Below, one piece after another: positions 32,505 through 42,403 of a stretch of DNA of 64,000 nt; position 1 is the first letter of the stretch; every line of letters starts with the position of its first letter. The notes below the pieces were generated by a model that did no database searches, was not told the origin of the DNA, and saw only the letters and a list, made by a program, of their open reading frames with translations. This DNA comes from an uncultured Clostridia bacterium (GTDB lineage: Bacteria > Bacillota > Clostridia > TANB77 > CAG-465). The position numbers and the translations under genes were made by a program. The DNA lies in the NCBI GenBank assembly GCA_947628005.1, contig CANQYI010000003.1, positions 62,001-126,000 of the forward strand, written 5' to 3'.

Positions 32505-34660
32505 TATTTTAACCTTCTTATATCGAATACACTATCTATTTTCCTTAAATTTTTTATTAAATTTTGTAATTGTTTAGAATCAGAGATATCTACATTTATT
32601 TGTATAATTACCTCGTTTGAATCATTTATTTTAGAATTTATCTCTTGTAAATTAATTTTTAATTCTTTTAGCTTCAATATTACATCTGAAACTATCTTAT
32701 CTGTATTATTAGCAAAAATATTTATTTTACAAGAAAAATCTGCTTTTATTTGTTGTTTCCACTCTACATTAATTTTTCTATTTATTGAATCTAAGTTTTT
32801 TAGATTTGTACAATCTTTTCTATGAATTGATACACCGTTAGAATAAGTTATATAACCAACGATATCATCTCCTGGTATTGGCATACAACACTTTGCAAAT
32901 TTTACTAAACAATTATCAATATTTTCTACTTTTACCAAGTCATTATTTCTATTTTTGTTTTTATTGTTCTTTATATTTTTATTTATAATTTCTTCTTTTG
33001 GAATATTTTTTTCAACGAATGTTTCTACTAATTTGTTTACGATTTTTACAGGTGAAATACTTCCAAACCCTATATTTTCATAAGCCTCTTCCAATGTATT
33101 AAAATTAAATTTCTTTAATGCAGGTTTTAGTATATCTTCTTTTAATAAACTTTCTTTTGAATACTTTTGCTTCTTTAATTCCTTTTCAAAGCTTTCTTTT
33201 CCCTTTATAATATTTTCTTCTTTACCTTGCTTTTTTAAAAAAGCTGATATTTTATTTTTCGCACTAGAAGTTTTTACATATTTTAGCCAATCAACATTTG
33301 GTCCATTAGAATTTTTTGATGTAATAATTTCTACTATATCAGTATTTTTTAAATTTGTATATATTGGTACTATTCTTGAATTAATTTTTGCCCCAACCAT
33401 TTTTTCTGCAACTTTTTGATGTATTAAATATGCAAAATCTATTGGAGTGGAGCCCTTTGGAAGCGCTTTTATTTCTCCTTTTGGTGTAAATACAAATACC
33501 TCATCTCCAAAAAGTTCTGTTTTCATTTTATCTATATTAGATGTTGTATCTTCAAGTTCTTGTTGCAATTCCAATGCTTTTCTTATCCAAAGTAATTTTT
33601 TATCAGCATCATTAACTTTAGAAGTTTTCTCTTTATATGAAAAATGTGCTGCTATTCCCTCTTCAGCTACTCTATGCATATCCCACGTTCTAATCTGTAT
33701 TTCAAATGGTTTTGCGCCCTCTCCAAATACAGTTGTGTGCAAAGATTGATACATATTAGTTTTTGGAACTGCAATATAATCTTTAAATCTTCCTGGCATT
33801 GGCTTATACATATCATGAACTATACCTAATGCGCTATAACAATCTTTTATAGAACTAACAATTATTCTAATTGCAAGTAAATCGAACAAATCATCAGCTC
33901 TACATCCCTTTGCCTTCATTTTCTTATAAATACTATAAAAGTGTTTTGGTCTACCATAGACTGTTGCTTCTATATTTTCTTTTTCTAATGCTTGTTTTAT
34001 TTCGTCTATTCTGTTATTAATATAATTTTGTCGTGCTACCTTTTTTTGATCTATCTCTTTTTTTATTTCTTGATATTCACCGGGATAAAGTATTCTAAAT
34101 GAAATATCTTCAAGTTCTGTTTTTATTTGTGACATTCCTAGTCTATGTGCTATAGGTGCATAGATATCTAAACATTCTTTAGCCATTTCCTTACCTGTTT
34201 TATCATCTACTTCTTCAATATTTTTCATGTTGTATAATCTGTCTGCAAGTTTTATAATAACTGTTCTTGTATCTTTTGCTATAGCTATAAACATTCTTCT
34301 TAATATATCGTTATCAACTTCATTGCTATGTTTAAAGTTAAAGTATGATAATTTTGAAATAGTATTTACCATGTCTACTATTTCACTAGATGAATTTTTT
34401 ATCATTTCTTGTTCATCATACTCAGGGTATTTTATAACCTCATGTAAAAGTGCCGCATAAATTGCGCTATCATCTAGTTTCAAATTTGCAACATAACAGG
34501 CTACTCCAAGAGTATGTTCTAATACTGTCTTTTTACTAATTCTTAATTTATCTTTATATATATAATTTGCATAAGAAGCTATTTTTTCTAGTTCATCTTT
34601 TTTATATTTAATACTATTTTTTTCCATTACATCAGTTAATATGTCTACTATATCGTTCAT
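32504..34660 (-). CDS. RelA/SpoT (p)ppGpp synthetase/hydrolase
   Basis: HD, synthetase (GRPKHFYSIYKKM), TGS and ACT regions. Confidence 0.96.
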   Translation of the reverse strand: MNDIVDILTDVMEKNSIKYKKDELEKIASYANYIYKDKLRISKKTVLEHTLGVACYVANLKLDDSAIYAALLHEVIKYPEYDEQEMIKNSSSEIVDMVNTISKLSYFNFKHSNEVDNDILRRMFIAIAKDTRTVIIKLADRLYNMKNIEEVDDKTGKEMAKECLDIYAPIAHRLGMSQIKTELEDISFRILYPGEYQEIKKEIDQKKVARQNYINNRIDEIKQALEKENIEATVYGRPKHFYSIYKKMKAKGCRADDLFDLLAIRIIVSSIKDCYSALGIVHDMYKPMPGRFKDYIAVPKTNMYQSLHTTVFGEGAKPFEIQIRTWDMHRVAEEGIAAHFSYKEKTSKVNDADKKLLWIRKALELQQELEDTTSNIDKMKTELFGDEVFVFTPKGEIKALPKGSTPIDFAYLIHQKVAEKMVGAKINSRIVPIYTNLKNTDIVEIITSKNSNGPNVDWLKYVKTSSAKNKISAFLKKQGKEENIIKGKESFEKELKKQKYSKESLLKEDILKPALKKFNFNTLEEAYENIGFGSISPVKIVNKLVETFVEKNIPKEEIINKNIKNNKNKNRNNDLVKVENIDNCLVKFAKCCMPIPGDDIVGYITYSNGVSIHRKDCTNLKNLDSINRKINVEWKQQIKADFSCKINIFANNTDKIVSDVILKLKELKINLQEINSKINDSNEVIIQINVDISDSKQLQNLIKNLRKIDSVFDIRRLK

Positions 34661-34678
34661 GAAAGCACTTCCTTTATA

Positions 34679-36367
34679 TTAATTTAATGACTTTTTAAAA
34701 TCCTGTATTATTAATTCTATTGTTTTTGGAGTATTATAAGTATTAACGCTGACTGTACAAATTACATCTATTTTATCTCCTATTTTTATTTCATCTCTTC
34801 TATCGCCTTGAGAAAATGCTACTGCATCTATTAATTTTGATGAGTCCTTTAAAGTAAATTTTAAATGCTTATCATCTTTTATTGTTCTTATTGCTTGAAC
34901 TTTAAGGCCTCTATACAAAAATATAGGCGAAGGATTTGATTGTCCACATGGTTTTATTTTTTTTATATCTTTTAGTATTTGAGCATTTAAATCTTTTAAT
35001 GTTATTTCCAAATCTATATCTAATACTTGCTCAGAGAATATATTTGAATACTCTGATGCAACACTTTCAAAGCTATTAGTAAAGTCGTCTATTTTTTCTT
35101 CTTTAAGGCTAAGTCCTGCTGCTAATTCATGTCCACCAAATTGTATTAGGTCACTGCTACATTTACTTAGTGCATCATATAACGAAAATCCTGCTGGGCA
35201 TCTTCCTGAGCCTCTGATAGCACCATTTTCTTTTGTTAATAATATAACTGGCTTATAGTATATGTTTACTAGTCTTGATGCAACTATTCCAATGACTCCA
35301 CTATGCCATGACTCACCATATAATACAAATGAATTTTTTGTCTGTAATTTTCTTTCTTCAATTTGACTTATTGCCTCATCAAATATTTGCTTTTCTATTT
35401 GTTGTCTTTTTATATTCATTTGGTCTAGCTCAACAGCAAGTTTATTTGCCTTTTGTTCATCTTGTTCAAGTAATAATTTTACTGCAACTTTAGCATTTCC
35501 CATTCTTCCACACGCATTTATTCTTGGTGCAAGTCCAAATGAAACCATAAAGCTATCTATTTCTTTAAAATTTATTATACTAAGTAAAGCCTTTAGTCCA
35601 ACATTATCTGTATTTTTCATTTTTTCTAAGCCATACTTAGATATTATTCTATTTTCATCTAATAGGTCAACAATATCTGATATTGTTCCGATAGCTACTA
35701 TGTCTAAATAGTCCAAATAACTCTCTTTTTTTAGATCATAAATCTTTGCTAGAGCTTCTATACATTTAAATGCTACACCAACTCCCGCATGCATCTTAAA
35801 TTTAAAATTATCATCCTTTTGTTTTGGATTTACAATACAATATGAATTTGGTAATTTGTCAGAACATTCATGATGGTCTGTTATACAAGTATCTATTCCA
35901 AAAGTTTTAGCATATTCTACTTCATCAATTGCAGTAATTCCACAATCTACAGTAATTATTAATTTTACTCCAATAGATGCAATATATTCTATTGCAGATT
36001 TATTTATTCCATAACCTTCTACTAATCTATCTGGTAAATAATATGTTACATCAGCACCAAGATTAGTTAAAAATTTATACATTATAACAATGCTCGTAAT
36101 TCCATCAACATCATAATCTCCATAGATACATATTTTTTCTTTATTTTCTATTGCTTTTTTTACTCTATTAGTAAATTTATCCATATCTTTTATCAAGAAT
36201 GGATCTCGCAAGTCATCTAAAGTACCATTTAAATATGTATCTATCATATCTTCATCAATATTTCTAAAAGCTAATAGTTTAGCAAGAATTTCTGAAATTT
36301 GATATTTTTGCATAAGTTTATTAATATAGTTTTTATCATATTCTTTTAATTTCCATATTTTTTGCAT
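34679..36367 (-). CDS. recJ: Single-stranded-DNA exonuclease RecJ
   Basis: ICIYGDYDVDGITS, CITDHHE, GGHELAAGLSL. Confidence 0.96.
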   Translation of the reverse strand: MQKIWKLKEYDKNYINKLMQKYQISEILAKLLAFRNIDEDMIDTYLNGTLDDLRDPFLIKDMDKFTNRVKKAIENKEKICIYGDYDVDGITSIVIMYKFLTNLGADVTYYLPDRLVEGYGINKSAIEYIASIGVKLIITVDCGITAIDEVEYAKTFGIDTCITDHHECSDKLPNSYCIVNPKQKDDNFKFKMHAGVGVAFKCIEALAKIYDLKKESYLDYLDIVAIGTISDIVDLLDENRIISKYGLEKMKNTDNVGLKALLSIINFKEIDSFMVSFGLAPRINACGRMGNAKVAVKLLLEQDEQKANKLAVELDQMNIKRQQIEKQIFDEAISQIEERKLQTKNSFVLYGESWHSGVIGIVASRLVNIYYKPVILLTKENGAIRGSGRCPAGFSLYDALSKCSSDLIQFGGHELAAGLSLKEEKIDDFTNSFESVASEYSNIFSEQVLDIDLEITLKDLNAQILKDIKKIKPCGQSNPSPIFLYRGLKVQAIRTIKDDKHLKFTLKDSSKLIDAVAFSQGDRRDEIKIGDKIDVICTVSVNTYNTPKTIELIIQDFKKSLN

Positions 36368-36444
36368 TTTTCCTCCCCAATAAATTTTAATACTATCAAA
36401 TATATTGTACTACACATTTGTGTAAAAATAAAGAATTTTTGATA

Positions 36445-36478
36445 AAAAAATCCTCAAGGAATTTCTCCTTGAGGTTAA
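36445..36478 (-). terminator. Intrinsic terminator
   Basis: Minus: CCTCAAGGAGAAATTCCTTGAGGATTTTTTT. Confidence 0.8.
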
Positions 36479-36481
36479 ATA

Positions 36482-36844
36482 TCAATTAGATAATACGTTT
36501 CTTACCAGTATCAAAAGCTTATCAAAATTTACATGTGTTGCCATTTTATATTCATAGTCCTTGATGGAAGACTCATGTTCATACACATATTTAAAGCCTT
36601 TTTTAACAAGCCTTACCATTATTTTGGTAAAACCTGTGCAGGAAGAATTATCTAACGAATTCTGGTGCAATCTTTCATTGACAGTATTCAAAATTACATC
36701 GAAATTTTTTTCATCATCTGTAAACGGAATATACTTTGGTTTCTCACCTAACCGTTTAACTCTGCATAGTATATAAGTGTCGTTTTCTACATAAAAATTA
36801 AAGATCGACCCCTTCTTCAACTCTTGTTTTACACATTCATACAT
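36482..36844 (-). CDS. Orphan hypothetical protein, 120 aa
   Basis: Isolated ORF with a terminator and upstream gap; no recognised family. Confidence 0.6.
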   Translation of the reverse strand: MYECVKQELKKGSIFNFYVENDTYILCRVKRLGEKPKYIPFTDDEKNFDVILNTVNERLHQNSLDNSSCTGFTKIMVRLVKKGFKYVYEHESSIKDYEYKMATHVNFDKLLILVRNVLSN

Positions 36845-36899
36845 TAGTAATCCTCCCTTAAAAAATAATACAATTGTAATTATACCATAATATTATTTT

Positions 36900-37520
36900 T
36901 TAGTCAATTTTAAACATATATTTTTTTATTATATTTACATAAAAAATTAAATATATGTATCCAAAAGCTAGTCCTGCAAGAATATCGCTTGGGTAATGTA
37001 CACCAAGATATACTCTAGTTAATGCAATAAGTATAATTAAAATTGACATCAATACTACAAGTGCTTTTTTTAACTTTTTACTTTTTATATTAACATATAA
37101 AATATACATCAAAAATCCATAAAAAATCATAGAAATCATTGAATGTGCACTAGGAAAGCTATACCCTGTCTCATCAATTAGCATATAGCCTATAGGTCTT
37201 TGTCTTGCTACTATGAATTTTATTATTTGGTTTATTACAACTCCAAAAAATACATCTAAGCTCAAAAATAATCCAAACTTTTTATTCTTAAAAATTATTA
37301 ATAACAAAAATATTATTATAAGTAAGACATAAGGTGAGCATAAATTTGTTATTATTAAAACTACAGTTGTAAGCACCGGATTTCTCATATTTTCAAATAC
37401 TCTTAATATATAATCGTCAACTTTACTTATTCCAAATATTAAAAAGATTGCTAACATAATGGAAAATAAAATCATTGGAATTATTAAAAATAAGTTTCTC
37501 TTTGTAAAAATACTTTTCAT
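36900..37520 (-). CDS. PAP2-family phosphatase
   Basis: KFIVARQRP, PSAHSM, RVYLGVHYPSDILAG. Confidence 0.93.
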   Translation of the reverse strand: MKSIFTKRNLFLIIPMILFSIMLAIFLIFGISKVDDYILRVFENMRNPVLTTVVLIITNLCSPYVLLIIIFLLLIIFKNKKFGLFLSLDVFFGVVINQIIKFIVARQRPIGYMLIDETGYSFPSAHSMISMIFYGFLMYILYVNIKSKKLKKALVVLMSILIILIALTRVYLGVHYPSDILAGLAFGYIYLIFYVNIIKKYMFKID

Positions 37521-37596
37521 AAAAAAACCTCTATGTGCTAAAATATATCATAAAAATATATTTTTTTCAACACATAGAGTTAATATTTTATCTACT

Positions 37597-38334
37597 TTAA
37601 TCCACAAAGTCTGGCATAAATTCAATATCATTTAGTATTTTATTTGAATTGTCGTACAAAATTTCATGTAAAGAATCTTTTCCAATAATTTTTGTAATCT
37701 TTTTAATAGCTTTATCAAACTTACTATAAACTTTAACATCATCATGAGCATCAGTGCCAATTAAATGTACCATATTGTTTTTTAACAAATTTATAACATT
37801 TGATTTAGCCTTTGAACCATAATACCCACAAATACTTGTAACATTTATTTGTAAAAGTGCTCCAAGTTCAATAGCCTGCTTCAATACATCAAAATTTTTA
37901 GTTGTAAATTCATATCTTTCTGGGTGTGCTATTATTGGTCTATAACCAGATTTTACTATATCTGCAATGATATTTGTAAAGTTCATAACACTCCCACTCA
38001 TTGGAAATTCAATTAACATATACCTAGAATCATTAAGGGTTAATATTCTAGTATTTTCCTTTAATATGTTTGTAACATTAGGTGTAAAATATACTTCATT
38101 TCCAACATAAACTTCAATGTTAATTCCGTTAGCTTTTAGATAATCATTCAACTGTTTAACTTTAGATCTCATAACTTCTTTTTTAGTTTCATGATTTATC
38201 TCTATAAAATGTGAAGTTGCAAAAATTCCTGTATAGCCACATTCATAGGCTTTTTTTGCCATTTGCAATGACATCTCAATACTTTTAGAGCCGTCATCAA
38301 CTTGTGGTATTATATGACAATGTAAATCTATCAA
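37597..38334 (-). CDS. CpsB/CapC PHP-type tyrosine phosphatase
   Basis: MIDLHCHIIPQVDDGSKSIEMSLQMA, IAHPERY, GTDAHDD. Confidence 0.92.
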   Translation of the reverse strand: MIDLHCHIIPQVDDGSKSIEMSLQMAKKAYECGYTGIFATSHFIEINHETKKEVMRSKVKQLNDYLKANGINIEVYVGNEVYFTPNVTNILKENTRILTLNDSRYMLIEFPMSGSVMNFTNIIADIVKSGYRPIIAHPERYEFTTKNFDVLKQAIELGALLQINVTSICGYYGSKAKSNVINLLKNNMVHLIGTDAHDDVKVYSKFDKAIKKITKIIGKDSLHEILYDNSNKILNDIEFMPDFVD

Positions 38335-38344
38335 ATTATATCAC

Positions 38345-39199
38345 CTATCTCTTTACAGCTCTTTTTGTAGTTGTTTTACGTTTTGGTTCTACTATTTTAG
38401 ATACTTTTTCTAATACTTCATCCCTGTTTACATTACTCTTTTCAGGGCGACTTTCTGGCACTTCTCTAGAAGAATCAGGTGAAAATTCAGATGATTCTGA
38501 ATATTTTGAATAATATTTTACATATTCTTTTCTCTTATCAGAAGGCATTTTGTTTAAAACAACACCAGCTATTCTTCCACCAACATTTTCAATAGCTTTT
38601 TTAGTACTTAATAATATAGATTTTTTTGTCTCTCCAACTGCTGCTACTAAAGCTACATAGTCAACTTTCTTACATAGAATTAAGGCATCCGTAACAATAC
38701 TTACTGGTGGTGCATCAAATATAATTACATCAAAACTATTTTTAGCTATTGCTAAGAAATTATCTAAATTACTTGTAGACAATAACTCAGATGGATTAAA
38801 CGGTACTGGTCCAGATGTTATTAAAAATAAATTTTTAATATTTGTACTTTCAATTGATTTCATTAATATTTGTGCTTCTGTTTCAATATCTCCTTCAGCT
38901 AAATCCATATTTTGTAAATATTCAGAAAATCCAATTGTATTTAATTTTTTAAATATTTTATGCTGTCTACCCTTTCTTAAATCTGCATCAACAAGTAAAA
39001 CTTTTTGATTTGATTGTGCAAAAGCTACAGCAAGATTTGCAGCTGTCCAACTCTTTCCCTCTCCTGGAGTAGAACTAGTCATAAGTATTACCTTATTTTT
39101 TTTATTTCTACATAAAAAAGTTAAATTTGTTCTAAGCAATCTAACTGATTCTGAAATTGGGTGCTTAGGTGATTCATGTACTATTAAATCTCTTTTCAT
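38345..39199 (-). CDS. CpsD/CapB-family tyrosine autokinase
   Basis: SSTPGEGKSWTAANLAVAFAQ, VLLVDADLRK, tyrosine-containing tail YVKYYSKYS. Confidence 0.92.
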   Translation of the reverse strand: MKRDLIVHESPKHPISESVRLLRTNLTFLCRNKKNKVILMTSSTPGEGKSWTAANLAVAFAQSNQKVLLVDADLRKGRQHKIFKKLNTIGFSEYLQNMDLAEGDIETEAQILMKSIESTNIKNLFLITSGPVPFNPSELLSTSNLDNFLAIAKNSFDVIIFDAPPVSIVTDALILCKKVDYVALVAAVGETKKSILLSTKKAIENVGGRIAGVVLNKMPSDKRKEYVKYYSKYSESSEFSPDSSREVPESRPEKSNVNRDEVLEKVSKIVEPKRKTTTKRAVKR

Positions 39200-39224
39200 A
39201 GTTTATCTCCTTTTTTTGTATATA

Positions 39225-39929
39225 TTATTTTTCTTCGTACTTTGGTATAACAGCAAGTACTGGCAAACCAGTTACTTTTTCTACATCGTCTTCATTATTT
39301 ACGCTGTTATTAAAATAAAATTTAATAAATAATATTAAAAATGCAAGTATTATTGCAGCAAATGTAAATATAACGCAAGTCTTTAATAAATTAATATTAT
39401 ATGGAACATTATCAACTTCTGCTACGTCAATAACAGATACGTTATTAATATTAAAAACATCTGCTACTTTATCAGCAAAAGCATCTGCTAAATGATTTGC
39501 AATTTTAGCTGCAACTTCTGGGACTTCATTAGAAACAGTTATAAGTAATAATTCTGTATTTTGTTTTGATTGAACATTTATGTTTGATATAAAGCGTTCA
39601 ATACTCATATTAAGTTTAAGTTCATCAATAACATCTTTTGCAACTGCTCTTGATTTTATAATTTCTCCATAAGTAGATACTAACTTCTGATTTAAGTTAA
39701 TATCATTTTGTGTTATACTAGCAGTGTTATTATTTGTTGCTGTTTCACCATCTGTATCTGAGCTATTTCCTTGTGCAAGTACAAGTGAAGTAGAAGCTCT
39801 ATACATCGGTGTAACAAGGAAATTTTGATAAATAATTCCTAAAACAAGTCCAATTATAGCAAATATAACTATAAGCATTTTTCCTTTCCAAAATGAGTAA
39901 ATCAATTCTTTTAAATCTATTTCTTCCAT
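39225..39929 (-). CDS. Wzz/CpsC-family chain length regulator / kinase activator
   Basis: Two TM helices, IDLKELIYSFWKGK, DDVEKVTGLPVLAVIPKYEE. Confidence 0.9.
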   Translation of the reverse strand: MEEIDLKELIYSFWKGKMLIVIFAIIGLVLGIIYQNFLVTPMYRASTSLVLAQGNSSDTDGETATNNNTASITQNDINLNQKLVSTYGEIIKSRAVAKDVIDELKLNMSIERFISNINVQSKQNTELLLITVSNEVPEVAAKIANHLADAFADKVADVFNINNVSVIDVAEVDNVPYNINLLKTCVIFTFAAIILAFLILFIKFYFNNSVNNEDDVEKVTGLPVLAVIPKYEEK

Positions 39930-40149
39930 TTTAACACCTCATAAAATTGCATACACGTATATTATATCATAAAAAGCAAAAAAAGCCAAGCTTTTTAAAT
40001 AAACTTATGTAAATTATATTTAAAAATTTCGACTTATTTTGCTACATTTTATTTTAAATATACAATAATTTTAATTCTTATATTTAATTCTTATATCACT
40101 AATTTATAATAACATATATTTTAAGATTTAACAATACCTAAATAAAATA

Positions 40150-40980
40150 TTATTTTCTATCATCTGTCTTTTTTAAAAGATTAGCTACAAATAATAACAC
40201 AACCGCTATAACAATAAAAATTATTGATGTCTTTGTAAAATAATTTAATATTTCATTTATAAAATTTATTATAATATCTGAAATATTTCTATTATAGATA
40301 TTTATATCATTTATATGCATTTTCCAAGCTACAAATATTTTAGGAGCAAATAAAACTATGCCTGAAGAAAGTAATGTTACCCCAACATAATTTAAAACTT
40401 TCATTATGCTTTTAATATTTATTATAATTAAAAGGAATAACAATACTCCAGCACATACATACAAAAATACATTTGCTAGGTCTACTATATTACTGATTTT
40501 TTCCAAATTTATATTTACTTTAGATATTAAATCTATTGGAAAAACTTCAGTTGCATATAAATCTGAGATTTTTGAAACAAGTGTATCTATTGCTTTCTTT
40601 TCATTAGAATTTAGCTTTCTATTATTTTTGTCTAAATAGCTATTAATATTTTCATTCAATCTTCTTTCTATATCATCTTTATTTATAGTATATTTAGTAT
40701 TATTATAAATACTTTCTACACAATTTTTTGTTTCAGTTTTTATATCTTCTACAGTAATTATGTCCTTTATAACACTTTCATCAAGTCCTGATTGTTCCAT
40801 GTAATTAGAGAAATTATCATTTAAAGTATTATATGTATTTTCATAAAAATTTGTATTATCAAAAATTTTTAGTACGTTATCACTGTTTAAAATTTTTCCT
40901 TTAACGCAAGTTATTAAAACTAATGCTACTAGAACAATTACTAGTAAAAATGTTAGTATATATGATATTAACTTTTTCAT
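40150..40980 (-). CDS. Membrane protein of unknown function
   Basis: N-terminal TM, central soluble domain, C-terminal TM cluster; next to sortase. Confidence 0.65.
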   Translation of the reverse strand: MKKLISYILTFLLVIVLVALVLITCVKGKILNSDNVLKIFDNTNFYENTYNTLNDNFSNYMEQSGLDESVIKDIITVEDIKTETKNCVESIYNNTKYTINKDDIERRLNENINSYLDKNNRKLNSNEKKAIDTLVSKISDLYATEVFPIDLISKVNINLEKISNIVDLANVFLYVCAGVLLFLLIIINIKSIMKVLNYVGVTLLSSGIVLFAPKIFVAWKMHINDINIYNRNISDIIINFINEILNYFTKTSIIFIVIAVVLLFVANLLKKTDDRK

Positions 40981-40990
40981 TTTCTTCCTC

Positions 40991-41635
40991 CTATAAAGCT
41001 TCCCACTCAACTAACTCAGAATATATTACATATCTATTTGTTGTGTATCCTAGTGCATCGAATGGATAACATGTAAATATCATTAAAATTTCTTTTTCAT
41101 CTTGAATTGGAAGTTTTTCCTTTTCAGTTTCCTTTATAACTTGCATATCATAAGCCTTATATTTAAAAATACCATAGTCAGTTTTAACTTCAATAATATC
41201 TCCTATATTTACTTTAGATAGATTTCTAAATTTATTTGCTGAATTATGAGCACACATTATTACAGAGCCACCTGCTCCTGGCATATAACTACTTGTTGAA
41301 TGACCTATACCATTTTTTAAAACACTTACCGCATCGCCATAAAATACTGGTAAATTTATGTTTGCACTTTCAATTGTCATAGTTCCATATTGTTGTCCAT
41401 AATATGGACGACTTTTTATTACACTCTTTCCAGTATCTAATACTTGCATTACAACTTCTTTTTCTTTTGTAGTATCACTTTGTCCTGTTGATATTGTATT
41501 TATTAAAGAAACTGCCATGTTAATTTCCTTTTTAGATAAAGTGTATACTCCAAAAATAATTATTAGAGCAAATATAAAAGCAACTATTATTTGAGTAATA
41601 GTTGCCTTAATTGCTTTTAAAAAATTATTTTGCAT
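40991..41635 (-). CDS. Class D-like sortase
   Basis: MTIESANINLPVFYGD, CAHNSANKFRNL, MIFTCYPFDALGYTTNRYVIYSEL. Confidence 0.88.
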   Translation of the reverse strand: MQNNFLKAIKATITQIIVAFIFALIIIFGVYTLSKKEINMAVSLINTISTGQSDTTKEKEVVMQVLDTGKSVIKSRPYYGQQYGTMTIESANINLPVFYGDAVSVLKNGIGHSTSSYMPGAGGSVIMCAHNSANKFRNLSKVNIGDIIEVKTDYGIFKYKAYDMQVIKETEKEKLPIQDEKEILMIFTCYPFDALGYTTNRYVIYSELVEWEAL

Positions 41636-42167
41636 TTACTAATTTTCCTTTTTTAGCTACAGCAAACACGGCAATTGCTGCTACAGCTATCATAGCTAAT
41701 GCAATATAAACTATAGTATTAGATCCAGTAAATGGTAGTTTACCACTTAAATCAACTGCATCTATTTTTTCACCATATTGGAAAATATCCATAGTCTTAT
41801 CAGCTGAATTGTAAGAAATTGTTACTCCTACAACACTACCAGCTTCATTTAATAAAGCTATTACTTCTTGTTTAGCAGTTGCTGGCATAGCTTCTAGGCC
41901 AGTAGAGCTAGCTTTATTAGTTACATCAATAGCTTCTTTAACTTTAGATAAAATAAATTGTCCTTCTTCAGCATTTATTTCATTTTCCTTAAAGAAATCT
42001 TCAATTTTTTGTACATCTGCACTTGATAAAGTAACACTTTTTCCTGCAATAACATGCTCTTGTCTTGCGAAAGAAATAATATCTTCTGCAGTAGCTGCGT
42101 TAACACAAGGAGTTACTACTAAAACTAATGCAAATATAGCGACAAAAACAAATTTTAATTTTTTCAT
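41625..42167 (-). CDS. Small secreted LPFTG-anchored protein
   Basis: Signal peptide; C-terminal LPFTG, hydrophobic helix, basic tail. Confidence 0.88.
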   Translation of the reverse strand: MKKLKFVFVAIFALVLVVTPCVNAATAEDIISFARQEHVIAGKSVTLSSADVQKIEDFFKENEINAEEGQFILSKVKEAIDVTNKASSTGLEAMPATAKQEVIALLNEAGSVVGVTISYNSADKTMDIFQYGEKIDAVDLSGKLPFTGSNTIVYIALAMIAVAAIAVFAVAKKGKLVNAK

Positions 42168-42304
42168 AATTTTTGTGCTCCTTTCCTATGGACTTATTCT
42201 ATCATAGTTATACCTGTTTGTCAAATAAATCTATATATTTTTTAATATTTTTTAATATTTTTAAAAACTCTGTATTATATTTAAATTTTATTAAAGTTAC
42301 TAAC

Positions 42305-42366
42305 TAATACTAATAAGAGCTTACCATTTCTGGTAAGCCCTTAAAAAATTTGTTCTCTTATTAGTT
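42305..42366 (-). terminator. Nested inverted repeat (terminator/structured 3' UTR)
   Basis: Outer ctaataagag...ctcttattag; inner CTTACCA-tttc-TGGTAAG. Confidence 0.6.
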
Positions 42367-42403
42367 AATTACTCAAAAATTATCATATTAATATTAACAT
42401 TTT

